This document shows, piece after piece, positions 1-11,035 of a DNA stretch of 64,000 bases. The notes beneath the pieces were generated by a model that was not told the DNA's origin, ran no database searches, and saw only the letters and a list, made by a program, of their open reading frames with translations. Made by a program: the position numbers and the translations under genes. This stretch comes from Orbilia blumenaviensis (lineage: Eukaryota; Ascomycota; Orbiliomycetes; Orbiliales; Orbiliaceae). Where the stretch lies: NCBI GenBank assembly GCA_036872755.1, contig JAVHNS010000011.1, positions 868,001-932,000 of the forward strand, written 5' to 3'. Numbering within the stretch: the stretch's first letter is position 1; each line of letters begins with the position of its first letter.

Positions 1-666
1 CTGTTGCTCTCGATGATATGCTCTGGGACAATATTTGAGCACCTGGTGAGACATTTAAGGGGTTTATGTTATGGTGGGGGGAGGAGGGGGAAAACATATA
101 TCTGTCGCTGAGAACTGGTTGTGGTTGATCCGGCGAGTTTAATGGTAAGAACCACGCGCATGCCATGACCGGGCCGGGTAGATATCTCTACTTCATGCTC
201 GATAACAGACATATCACTGTCCGGATGCTACATGGCATGTCGGGCTAACGTAAATGCAGTCATTCCGTAATTTTGATGGTCCGTAGCACCAAAGACTATG
301 GTTAACGCTCTTCATGTAAACGCGTAGCTAACCGATACTACAAAGATATATCGTGTCTTACATCGAGAGCTAGGCTTATATCACGAAGAGCTAGCTGTCA
401 GATTCAACAGTTTTTATTCAACAAACCCACTATCCTAGCAACACTGATGCGAATGATATAAATAGCCCTAGAGTCTAGCTACACCATCTCCGGAGGTCCA
501 TTCGAAAGTTTAAGTCTGTATCAGCCGGGGGCGTCCTATATAGTCAGGTATACAGTGGTAACTCCAAAGCTTTTCCACGAATTGTTGTATGGTTGTCTGG
601 ATTCACGTGAGTGGACAAAAGCAATATGCTTAATCTAGCGCAGCTGAGCTCTGATTTTCATCTGAA
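1..666. other. Intergenic, no gene seen
   Basis: I see no coding frame of useful length, no tRNA fold and no repeat structure here. A stretch near 127-136 resembles the start of 18S rRNA for about eight bases only and is not followed by rRNA sequence. Confidence 0.6.
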
Positions 667-738
667 GCGTCTGTAGTGTAACGGTTATCATTATTGCCTT
701 CCAAGCAATAGAACCGGGTTCGACTCCCGGCGGACGCA
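667..738 (+). tRNA. tRNA-Gly (anticodon UCC)
   Basis: A 72-base cloverleaf can be folded directly. The 7-bp acceptor stem pairs GCGTCTG with CGGACGC (one T-G pair), followed by discriminator A. The anticodon stem ATTGC/GCAAT encloses the loop CTTCCAA, giving anticodon TCC, which reads GGA glycine codons. The T arm carries GGGTTCGACTCCC. There is no intron. The internal A box (TAGTGTAACGG) and B box (GGTTCGACTCC) are intact, and a T-run begins six bases after the gene. A second copy lies at 1510. Confidence 0.96.
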
Positions 739-1509
739 CATTCTTTTTTTTTTTTCTAATTTTCTCTTGGTGCTATTAGTCCTATTCCTGACGGCAGGCC
801 AACATATCTCCAGACTCGGGCTACCTCAGTTCGGTGCGATCCTACTACTGCCCTGGGAAAGTACACTTTTTAATACCTTTGTAATCTCAAACATTAGTGT
901 GAGAGTCAAATATATGGTATGGGAATCTTTTAGTTTACAAAACTAATACTGGATCAATTCTGTATCAATCTTATGCAGAGACCGAGACTAGCAGATAACC
1001 TATCCAGATTTCGAATTCCCAGCACGTTCACCCGCTGCGAACGCTCAATAGTCCTCCAACGAGATCACGATAGTCACAGTTTTGGCAGTCAATTCCCCTC
1101 CCTCAACACAAGCCGCATTATACCCAACCCAAATAAATTGACTACCCACTTGTAGCCATTACCTAACTTACAAACCAACTATCAACCTACAAACTACATA
1201 TATCTACCAACCTGCAAATCGGTCGCCCGGCTAGTTTAACATATGATATCCCGGTATATAACTATTTAAAGCAACTAATTTTAAAACCAAATTCACACGC
1301 AAAACCAATTCAGCAGCCATACAACCCTTCTCATACAAATCCTTCGCTTACAGGACTACTCTATCCCAACTGTTCTTTAACAGGGCTGTCGGGCATAGGC
1401 AACTCTGGCTACAACACAACGCCTTTGATATCCATATTCTTCTATTTTGACCTTCGGTAATCAGTCAGGTTTCAATTAGTCCAATCCTTTGGCCGAATTT
1501 CATCCGAAG
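739..1509. other. Spacer between the two tRNA-Gly genes
   Basis: Apart from the T-run at its left end, the spacer has no convincing gene. Its longest open frame (60 codons, at 973) has no recognisable features. The last bases before the second tRNA (TTTCATCCGAAG) resemble those before the first (TTTCATCTGAA). Confidence 0.55.
744..755 (+). terminator. Pol III T-run terminator of tRNA-Gly copy 1
   Basis: An uninterrupted run of about 12 T begins six bases downstream of the tRNA. This is the standard RNA polymerase III stop signal. Confidence 0.8.
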
Positions 1510-1581
1510 GCGTCTGTAGTGTAACGGTTATCATTATTGCCTTCCAAGCAATAGAACCGGGTTCGACTCCCGGCGGACGCA
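1510..1581 (+). tRNA. tRNA-Gly (anticodon UCC), second copy
   Basis: The gene is identical over all 72 bases to the copy at 667, with anticodon TCC in the loop CTTCCAA, intact A and B boxes and no intron. Unlike copy 1, the first run of four or more T downstream is about 40 bases away (from 1621), so the primary transcript probably has a longer 3' trailer. The spacer lengths and partly shared 5' flank suggest a local duplication. Confidence 0.96.
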
Positions 1582-3728
1582 TTCCGCCATTCGATGAATA
1601 CATCGTTATCGTCGCGCTTCTTTTTTTTTTTCACATTCATTTTGCCGATTCTGGAAATGCTGCTTGAAGACTGCTAGGAGAAGAGACATGGTTGTTTTTT
1701 TTTTTTTACTTTTCTTAAGATGGGTTCAAGTTTGATCGAAGTTAGTGCACCTTATGTGTCTTAGCACCATTGCGGCACCGCAGCCGGCACTAAAAAAAAA
1801 AAGAGACCTCGCGGGTAACTAGCGGGATGGATCTATATAACCAAACACTAAAGCAAACCCAAACATCTACGCATAGGAAATCAACCTAGCGATCACTGTG
1901 GCTGGTGAAGCTTTCCTCTTGTCAGCGGTTCATGCCGCTTCGTACGAAACAAAAAAAAAAAAGGATCAGTAAAAGTTTAGAAAAAAGCGGGTCACGATCA
2001 CGTCTGCCTAGTTAGTGCAAACCGTGACGGCCTCACGACACCCACACACACATACACACACACACACAGAGACCGCATTAGATCAGAATGCTACCGTTTC
2101 GTAGATTCGAGTGCGGCATCGATTCTATATCCTTTTTTTTTCTTTTCTTGTCGTCAGGACCGCATTCTACAGTTCCGACAACGACGAAGGCAATGATGAA
2201 CGCAAAATTACTTTATTCTTTTTTTGTGCCGTCTATCTTAGATGGGAGCAGTGTATAACTGGGCTAGCAGGTACAAGGTATATAGAAGAGTGATGTTCCC
2301 TCGTAGTATTGCAAAGCATAGCTTCCCCTCCTCCGCCCCCATGTCTTTCAAACCTCTCTCATACCCCCTCTCTAACTTCTTTATCTCTACAATCTTCGAC
2401 ATAAAAAAAACCCCTCCTGAGCATAGCATAATTTAATACAACCTTATCAAGAAAGAAGAAGAAAAAGCAAGGGAACCCGTTATCATTTAAATTTTTTTTC
2501 TTCAAGACTAATTCTTAGAAATGTAAGTAAAGAAGATTTGATAGATCCAACCAACATAAAAAAAAAAGTATAAGACAAAAGGTAACAAATCGCTATTCTA
2601 TATGTATGCCGATAACATGTTCGAAAAAAGGAAGAGACTAAAATTACAAAAGAAATAAGGAAAAAAAGGAGATAGACCCGTATACTTGCTACTCCGCAGA
2701 TTAATGAAAAATAACAAGAATGTAAGGGTTCTAAGGTAAGAATATGAAAAGCAGCGAGAGAAGAAGAAGATGATGATGATGCGTGTGTGCATAGATGGGG
2801 GATGAGGAAATTGTACATGATCTTGCCGGCGACGGCATTTGTGTGTCTAACCAAAAAAAAAAAAAAAAAAAAAACCTCTCTAGAGGTTTCCCCTACCATA
2901 CTCCCCTTTTCCCGTCCTTTCGTGTGATATATAAAAAAGCCAGAATAAACCGGGACACCGATGATAATTAATATGTAAGACAAATAAAAAAGGAAATGAA
3001 AGACGGTGTGGAAAACCACATGCACACGAATCCAGAACGCCGCATCGCAATGATAATATCGATGAAGTGCTATGAATTTCAAGACAGGAACAGCAAAGAC
3101 TTTGCGTGTGGGGTTGGTGGGGTGGGTAGAGTATGCAAGCAGGAAAGGAAAGGGAAAATGCATAGAGTACACAGGATATGCGATCAATCGGCGTCTAAAA
3201 AGGCCGCTGTCGACATTTGTGGAGATGGTTATGAAAACCAAGATACAAAAAGGGCTAAATACATTTGTGTGTGCGTGTGGTCGGTATAAAAAAAGTCAAC
3301 GCCAGTGGGGAGGCCGAAAGGATATTAGAATGTTATACATGCAAGATAGAAAGAGAGCTCACCCGAACAATGCCGAAAGGAAAGAAAAGAAGGTATTAAG
3401 AAAATTAAGAAAATTATATGAAAAAAAAAAAGAAGGAAGTTGTTTGAAAGCGGAATACATCATACGTGATCTTGAGTTGCAAGGGTAGAGAAACAGAAAA
3501 GGGCCTGGCCAGAAGGTGTGCTTATGCGGCCGTGTTGGTGCAGAAAGTGGCAGCCTGGTGTGGCATGTGTAGTCGGGACACCCAAAAAGTGTGGGCAAGA
3601 CGAGTCAACCAGCATTCTTTTGGAAGATGCACCCCTTCCTTCCCAGCCATGTTTCTTTTTTTTCGGGGATTTTTTATTTTATTTTTTATTTTTTTTACAC
3701 TCTTGCATTTCGCATTGCTCGTGCGGAC
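1582..3728. other. Intergenic and abaA 3' region
   Basis: The stretch is non-coding as far as I can see. It holds many A and T runs, a CA-rich microsatellite near 2040-2070, a run of about 22 A near 2852-2873, and a T-rich block just after the abaA stop (3650-3700) that probably belongs to its 3' untranslated region. The 252-codon open frame on the minus strand at 2483-3241 is made of F/Y/S/L-rich translated A-runs and starts without ATG, so I do not call it a gene. Confidence 0.55.
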
Positions 3729-5891
3729 TTACTGCATGTTGCCCATCCCACCTTCGAGGTGTTCCTCGCCAGCTAGGACGGGAAGTTGGGGCCACTGGGA
3801 AAGAAGTTCTGGATGCTCTGCAACCGTAGTATAAGAGAAAGGAGGCAGCTGATCGTAGTTTGGGAAGTAGTCTACACCAAGATCTTCGACGCCTGGCTTG
3901 CCCTGGGGTTGTTCTTGCGGAGGTAGTGCGTATCGAACTGTGGACTGCATAGACATATCCGGGAAATTTTGAGAGAAATTTGGCTCATCATAAGGAGTCT
4001 GCGGATACCCTAATGGTGGGGGGGTAGATTGGTGGTATGAGGGCGCATAGCTATCAACAGGGGAGCTGCTGGACCACTGACCGATAGCTGGGGTGTAGCT
4101 TGGAACCTGGCGATTATCGAAAGAATGCCTGTTATAACCGTAGTCGTGCCTGAGAGTGTCATCCACTAAGACCGGTCTCCAATAGGTAACTCCGGCCTCT
4201 TCACGCTCAGCCTTGCTGAAATCCCACATAAACAAGGCAGCCCTCTGCTTGGCGTAATCGTGGGTTCCAGTTGCGAGCTTATTTTCCGAGATGGCGATCT
4301 CAAGGTCTGTCGATCTCCAGGTGAAGATTTCCTGAATCATGGTCAGGTTTCCGATGACATCTGCGGAGTTCTTTTCCCGTCTTCGCATCTCATGGTCTAG
4401 ATTCTCGCCAGCCTCTAGTGGCTCCATCAGATCATTGACAAGGTTGTTGAAATACATGGACCAGAAGCTAGGGTTCAGGGACATCTTGACCCGCTTAGCG
4501 CCAGTATGAGGATCAGTTACAATCAAGGCGGGCTCTTCAACCTCCTCGATCGTTGTGAGTCTGCTTCCAGATACATAAAACCTGGTAATAACCGTAAAGC
4601 CGTGGTCATAGTATGTATCATTGCAGAAACTAGCCTCAAATGGTGCCCAGAAAACCATGTTGTCAGGCCTTTGTGTCATCGTCCGCAGAGAGCTGGAGAT
4701 GTGAATGATAGGGCATCTGAGCTGCCCCTCAGTTGCAAGCTTGGCAATGTATGGGAACTTGTTATCCCATCTCGGGATGCTTGATAGGACTGTGGGGTTG
4801 AGTCCATATTCGTGATTATACAGCTTGGTATAGTCGTGAAGGTGGTGCCTAGAGTAGTTGGTCTTGTCCATGGAATCCTGGCCCAACCACATTTCAAGAC
4901 TGTATGGCTTGATAAGTGATTTGTTGGATACAGGGCTGTTTGTTGGAGAGGACATATGATAACTGTCGTAGATCTGGCTTGATGGCCTGTATGCAGTCGG
5001 CGAAGCCGAGCTGCTAGCAATAGTGGAGGCAGAATACCTCTTGTATTTTTGCTGCGACGAAGGCAAGCCTGAATCGGAAAGGATTGCAAGCTGGCTCAAA
5101 GTCTTTTCGTCGAAAGTTCGGTCAATAGTGTCTTGGTCCTCGGCTACGACAAGGCGCATAACTGTCTTACTGTTAGTGCTGGGTCTGTGCATGCGTGTGC
5201 ATACGTATGTTCCGAATACGAGAACTTACAGTTGGGATCATGCTTCAACAAGCCCTTCAACACCTGAATGTGGCTGGATACCTGCTTTCTCTTCCTCTCC
5301 TTACCAGTTTTCATGAAGATGTATTTTGAGATCAGCTCATTTCTGCCGCATGGCTTGCCGTCAACAGTAAGCTTTCTGCGGCCCTGTGGAGGGAAGTGTT
5401 CAAGAGCTACGTCGACATATTAGTCTCACATTCTAAAATACTACATAACCGGAAATTCCCGTGTATGCAATGCGGGAAGAAAATATGGATAGATCCGTAC
5501 CTTGGAAGAAAGCTTCCTCGACCTCGTCATCCCAGACTGATTCTCCATCAGCACCGCTGCTCTCTCCTCTTCTTTGTCGCTGACGGTATTCCCTATACGA
5601 CTCCTGAGGGTCCTGGAGTTCCTCGACTCCGTAGATAGACTTTGTCCTGCTCCTCATTGGGGATGATGTATATCGTTGACTGTTAAGTGTAGGGCTTAGG
5701 TGATCGTTCGACAAGAGTGTCGGGTAAAGATGTCGAGTGCTAGTAGTACTTTGTAAAGGTCGCTTTTTAATTCCTGCGTACTGTCGATTAAATCGATTGA
5801 TGCTATGGTGGTCCGGAGAAGGCTCAAGAACGCAAGGATAACCTTGACTTGGTATGTAGTGATGAGTATCGGCCTTTTGAATGGGTTCCAT
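3729..5891 (-). CDS. abaA: AbaA-like TEA/ATTS-domain transcription factor
   Basis: This is a sequence-specific nuclear transcription factor of the TEA/ATTS family. In Aspergillus AbaA acts after BrlA in conidiophore development and binds CATTCY. Exons on the minus strand are 5891-5501, 5406-5230 and 5143-3729, giving 660 residues. The TEA domain spans roughly residues 113-190 across exons 1 and 2. It shows [39 protein letters not shown] and [18 protein letters not shown], all classical TEA segments. The long C-terminal part (about 470 residues) is Ser/Pro/Tyr-rich with a conserved-looking central block and is probably regulatory. For the second intron, the tempting acceptor CTAACAG breaks the frame; using CTAAC as branch site and the later GTAG keeps it open. 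The family assignment is firm; a role in conidiation is inferred from relatives. Confidence 0.92.
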
Positions 5892-8674
5892 CTAAAAGAA
5901 TTTTATCTGTGGAGCAATTGGGATTACTGTATTATAAAACCCTTGATAATCGATCCAACCCCGCAAGATAGCCTGCTTGTTTTTTCCACTGATGCTTTTT
6001 TGGTTGTGTGTTTTCTTTTCTTCTTCTTGAGTAACCAGTTCCCTGATCCCCGAGAGTACTAAAAATTAGCTAATAAGAGTTAGATGGTTTTATGCTCTAG
6101 TATAATGCAGATGTCTATCAGACTAAGTGCGGGTTGCTGAAAATGAACGTTTTCGATCAAAGGCGTCAAAGTTCAACTTTGGTGACTATTCCCCAACGAA
6201 ACAGCCAAACCTGTGCAGGCCGTGTCTTGGATGTATCTCTTTTCGTCAAATGTGATCGGAAAATAAGAGAGTACAGGAAAAAAGAGACGTGGGTCCTTGA
6301 AATCGTTACTTCGTGACAAGGGAAGGATAACAGAAACGATTATGGTAAGTGACAAGTGACAGGCGGGGTAAGAAAATGTCTGGGGACGGAATTCGGGAAT
6401 CAAGGCAGGCGCATGCAAAGCTTTGACGAAAAAATGAGTGTCTGTTGGCACAAAAAGTTCGGACGATTTTATCGAAAAAAGGTACTTCTTTCGATAGACT
6501 ATGTCGCGAACAGGATGAACTCAAGGTCGGAAGTAGGCAAATACGAGCAAGAACAATGAGAATTGCTGTGAGAAGGATGGTAAAGAGAGTGTGAAAACAA
6601 ATTCTCTGCTCGATGCGGCTTGCTTTGAACTGAACGTAGATGGAATGGGATGGAACGAAGAAGGAATTGAGGACGAAACGGAACGAACGTCTTCATATAT
6701 GTCTGTTCCTCATACCCAGTCGACGTTGAAGATGCAGAAGCAGAGGTTTCGAAAATTGATGCAAACTCACCGTTTTTCGATATTTCGTAGTTCAACTGTT
6801 TTGGTGCATTCCATCACAGCATTTCGTAGAGCTGAGGAACTTTCGATTATCGATGGAGGAGAAGGGACAAAATATTTGAAGGCCAGGGTGGGCAACAACG
6901 AAAATAAGAACTGAATTCCTCCCCGGAGGGACTGCAAGCATTTCTGCACAAGAGTCTGCATGCTTTCGTGTCTAAGCTTATTTTCTTCCGTGTGAAGGAG
7001 TACCTCTCCGTAATAGCTGATCCCAATAGTGACTTCGAAGCAAGGGGCTTCATGCTGCAGGAAAGAATTCGAACTAGGTGTACCAGGTTTTTGGGGCTCC
7101 CGGTCATTGATTTTCACAATCCAAAGATTATTGATTCCGAGACTTGTTCACCGGGACAATGTGACTGGCAAGTATGCATCCCTTCCTTATTACGCGCATT
7201 CCCATACTAGTCTATCATCTTTGCTGACCGATTTTTGGTCTGTCCGTGGAGACAAAAAAGCTGCAGTTGATATCATATTCTGTTATGCGGAGTACACAGC
7301 CTTGCAGTGTTGTATTATTTCACCCAGCAACGCAAACATTGCATATCCAGTTCTAATAGCAGCCTAGTCGCGTCTAGACTTCAATGAGCTTTTGAGTATC
7401 CGGCAAACTGGGACTGCTAAAATCAGATTTGAATGAAATTGGGGTTTCAATGCGAGGCCATCTGATGCTTTTTTGATTGGGCCGTTGTTTCATGCAGTTT
7501 GCTCGAAATTATGTCCAAAAATCCGATCTCGATCTTCTTTTATTGGCAACAATTACTGTCCTATGCAAGATGTATGCAACTATGAGAGGTTTCGAAGTGG
7601 CGCAACAAACGCACGTGCCACCCATTATGTCAGAACTCTGGGAGGAGATTTATATCTGCTCTTTGCTTTTGAAGTTGCAAGTTGGAGCCTTCTCCGCATC
7701 CGTCAAGTTTAAAAGATGCTAGTTAGTTTCCTTTTATTGGCTTGGCAGCTTTGTGGAAGAGCCGTTGGGCGTTTTCCAAGCCAGAATGGTGGCGAGTGCA
7801 CGGAGTTTGGAGAGAGGCCTGGTGACATTCTCTGAGAGCCAAAGTGTGGCATTTTCACGGAGTTTTTAGGCGGTGCAAGGAGGTTCACAATTTGTTTGGT
7901 TGGCGAGTCGTGCAGTAGCGTGAAATGTCCTTGCGTCGAAGCTCTCAATTGGTGACCAGGCTGTCGGAGCCCAAAATCGGCATCGAGGCGAAAATGGATG
8001 AAACACGTCTCTGTTGGATCTGCGGCCGGTTTTTTGAGAAAGTTTTGGCGCGAGAAAAGAAGTGCCCATCGACCGCATGACGACCTATTGGAATTGCATG
8101 TCGACAGCTACTTCGTGAGAGGTAGAGGCAGTCTAGAGGCAGAGGCTACGGAAGCTAGCGGCCACTGAGCGAAAAAAATTCGGCCCATGGAAAGATTGAC
8201 TGGTTATGATTCGTGAAGGATCCTAGCAAACTCAATGTAGTATCCTAGCCGACACAGCTTTTCAATGATGTTGCAGATGTGTATGTATGTATTATCCACC
8301 GACTAGATTCACAATCACAATTAGTCAGAAAGCTAATGAAAAAGATCTGGCGGCATCGGACTGATGACCGGAGCCGCGGCCGGCTCGATAAAAGTCACAT
8401 CTCGAGTAGACTTGCAATGAATCTTTTTTTTTTTTTTCAAATCACCAGAATTAGAATCAGCAGACATGCAACCGGCCTAGGACATCGTCGGTGATCGAAT
8501 TCCATACCAATCGAAATCGCTGCTCGGATATTGCTTTGTTTGAGCACACGAAGGACGAGTGCCTAGTCCAAGGAGTCGAGTCAAGACGCTTCGACCAGCC
8601 TCAGTGTTTATCAGGCCTGAACTCGAGGATCGGTCGGAGAAAAGAGGATCGTGTGAAGAAACAAGCAGCAGCCA
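5892..8674. promoter_or_regulatory. Shared upstream region of abaA and the carrier gene
   Basis: This 2.8 kb spacer separates two divergent starts (abaA minus, carrier plus). No convincing gene was found; open frames here are short and overlap each other on both strands. CATTCC-type motifs, the published binding site of AbaA, occur at 6807-6812 and, on the other strand, at 6642-6647. Such hexamers are expected by chance, so autoregulation is only a possibility. Developmental regulators often have long promoters and leaders, which fits the size. Confidence 0.35.
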
Positions 8675-11035
8675 TGTCGGAAGTTTCCATTGGGCAAGGT
8701 TAGTCTGGAATGTTGATGCATTGGCATTCAGCATCGTCACCCGCACCCGCTGCACGAAATAAAGTTGTCGAGGTTTCAATAGAAATCATCCCAACCTCAC
8801 ATCCAACACAGGGGAGCTAATCCGCAACACATGTCTCAGCGATCTTCACCTCTATCAAGCCCTTGACAAAGATCGCGGCCCTTGCAGGTCTGTGGATATA
8901 TGCACCATGACGCAAAACGTCTCGCATGTTCGAGTCTCTTTCTATCGGACAAGCCATGTTAAATCTCGTCATCTTTACATCTAGGCTGCGGTGCACTTTT
9001 TGCGAAAAAGGGTAATTCTTTAATTTCCTGCGCTTAATAATTTCCCGATTCGATAGCTAACATTTCGATCGTTCATTTTGGTTCGAAAGGCATTCTAGAT
9101 AACGCGACCTGCAAATCTATGGCTTCGGTATGATCGATTGCTTACCTAACGACCCGTAATTTCGGGTCTACCTGGCCTGTGTACGGTAGATTCGATTTAT
9201 GTCTGGTAGTAGTGTTGACACAAGAATGTTATGTCCTACATTCCACAGGTTGTCATTAATGGGTTCTTGCCAATGCTTATCTTCGCGTCGACGGTAACTT
9301 CTTTTTCCCTGGACAACATCGGTGAGGTAGGTTTTTTTTTTTTTTTTTTTTTTTAGTGGTGGAGACACTGGCCGCATCACCGATTGCATTCCATTGCCGT
9401 ACTTGTATGTTGACATTTAGTAGGCGGGTACTGTGCTGCTTTCCGCAGCATTCTTTACAGGTAGGGCATAGAGCAGGGCGCAGGAGTTGTGTATCAAGCG
9501 CGCCTCGAACTTTCCATGCATCAGATTTCCGACTTGGCTTGCATACTGATGGCATTTTGCAAAAAAAATTTGCATAGCGTTTGGTTTCGTTTTTGGTATT
9601 CTTATCCGCTTCCTAACGCCTGTTGGGGGGTGGAAGATGGGTTCGTTCTAACCTCCGGCTATTATCGGACTAGCTCCCCAACCTTATACTGACACTGTTC
9701 ATGCAGGCATCATTGCCAACAATATGTGGTCTAATAATTCCGATTTGGTGATTGGTATAACGAGCACACTATCGCAAACCAAACCCTTCGGCAACGTTGG
9801 AGATTATGAGAAAGGAGTATCATATTCAGCCATCATGGCTGTCTTTGCATTTCTCACATTGTAAGCCTAGAGGTCTTGGAATGCCACGTATTTTGCGGAA
9901 TAAAAGAAATACGCTGTTGCATTTCCCTCCCCAATCGCGGAAAAGAATTCTTTGCTGATTTGTGCTGTTGTTGAACACGTAACAGATACAGCATGGGTGG
10001 CATCCAGATGATACGGCGTGATTTCGATCGTAGACCGTCTCAAGACGACGCGGAAGCAAGCATGAAGGAGAAGGAGAACCCAGTCGATGAACCCGTATCG
10101 CGGAGTCAAGATATGCAAGCCGCCTCTAACCAGCTCCCGGAATACGAGGAAAAGGATCCGTCTCGTACGACCGGAACGGCAGCGTTGACAAAATCGACAA
10201 GTCTGGATGTGAATGTCCCGCCTCAGACAGAGGTCGAGGTCGTGGGTCGTACGAAAGAGCGGGTCATGGGTATCGTAAAGTTGTTCATCACAATTCCGAC
10301 CGTGACCTTGATATCTGCTCTCGTGATCGCCATAATCCCGCAGCTTCGAGCCTTGTTTGTGCCGACAACGGGGGTCAAAATGCCAACAGCACCAGACGGC
10401 AAGCCGCCTCTTGACTTCATAATACAGTTTGCAAGTTATGGTGGCCAGTTGTCGCCTGTTATGGGTATTGCAATGCTTGGAGCGGCTCTCTCGAGGATCC
10501 GTGTACGGCACTTGCCGAAAGGATTCTGGATGTCTATCGCGGCCACTTGTTTCCTGAAGTTGATCGTCGGTCCAATTCTGGGAATTGTCTGGATTCAAGG
10601 ACTGAAGCATACACCACTGATTAATGATGACCAGCTAATGATGCAGCTCGTTATCGCGATCACAGGAGCAAGTGAGGCAAAATCATGATCCTTGATAACT
10701 GTACCATCTTAAAAGAGCGGGATGACTGATATTCCTCTGATCCTTTCCAGTGCCATCGGCGACCAGTCAGGTTTACATCACGACATTGTATGCTCCCGAG
10801 GATGCTCCTGAAATGTCTCAATTATCTGCGTAAGTGGACTTAGGCCAAGTTGCATGGGTGGGTGGAGTGCTGACGGATCCTAAATCCGGTGTCTAGAATG
10901 CTGTTGGCGCAATATGCCCTAAGTAAGTGTTTTTTGTATTTGCGTTTCGAAAACCCCCGGGGCTAATGATTTTGTCAAGTGATTTTAACACTCCCGATTG
11001 TAACGAGTTATACTTTCCTCAAAGTTATTTCTTGA
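8675..11035 (+). CDS. PIN/auxin-efflux-carrier-type membrane transporter
   Basis: This is an integral membrane protein of the Mem_trans (auxin efflux carrier) family, which in fungi is of poorly defined substrate. I place twelve exons: 8675-8699, 8840-8887, 8985-9011, 9090-9127, 9249-9326, 9424-9460, 9578-9640, 9707-9860, 9986-10671, 10751-10829, 10897-10922 and 10980-11035. They join in frame to 438 residues. The N-terminal half has hydrophobic segments such as VVINGFLPMLIFASTV and TVLLSAAFFTAFGFVFGIL, then the family-like NNSDL turn. A hydrophilic loop of about 85 residues (rich in E, K, S) divides the halves, as in other members. The C-terminal half continues with membrane segments and ends LILTLPIVTSYTFLKVIS. 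Several exons are only 25-48 bases, so individual junctions in exons 1-7 are less certain than the last five. Substrate unknown. Confidence 0.85.

Noticed and set aside
120..145. GTTGATCC-like start of 18S rRNA
   Set aside because: Only about eight bases match and the following sequence is unrelated to rRNA.
2483..3241. 252-codon minus-strand open frame
   Set aside because: It is translated A-tract and simple sequence (F/S/Y/L-rich), starts without ATG and has no motif.
5023..5316. Plus-strand frames over abaA exons
   Set aside because: They are antisense shadows of the TEA-domain gene.
9867..10610. 247-codon minus-strand frame
   Set aside because: It is antisense to the main exon of the carrier gene, whose plus-strand protein is clearly recognisable.
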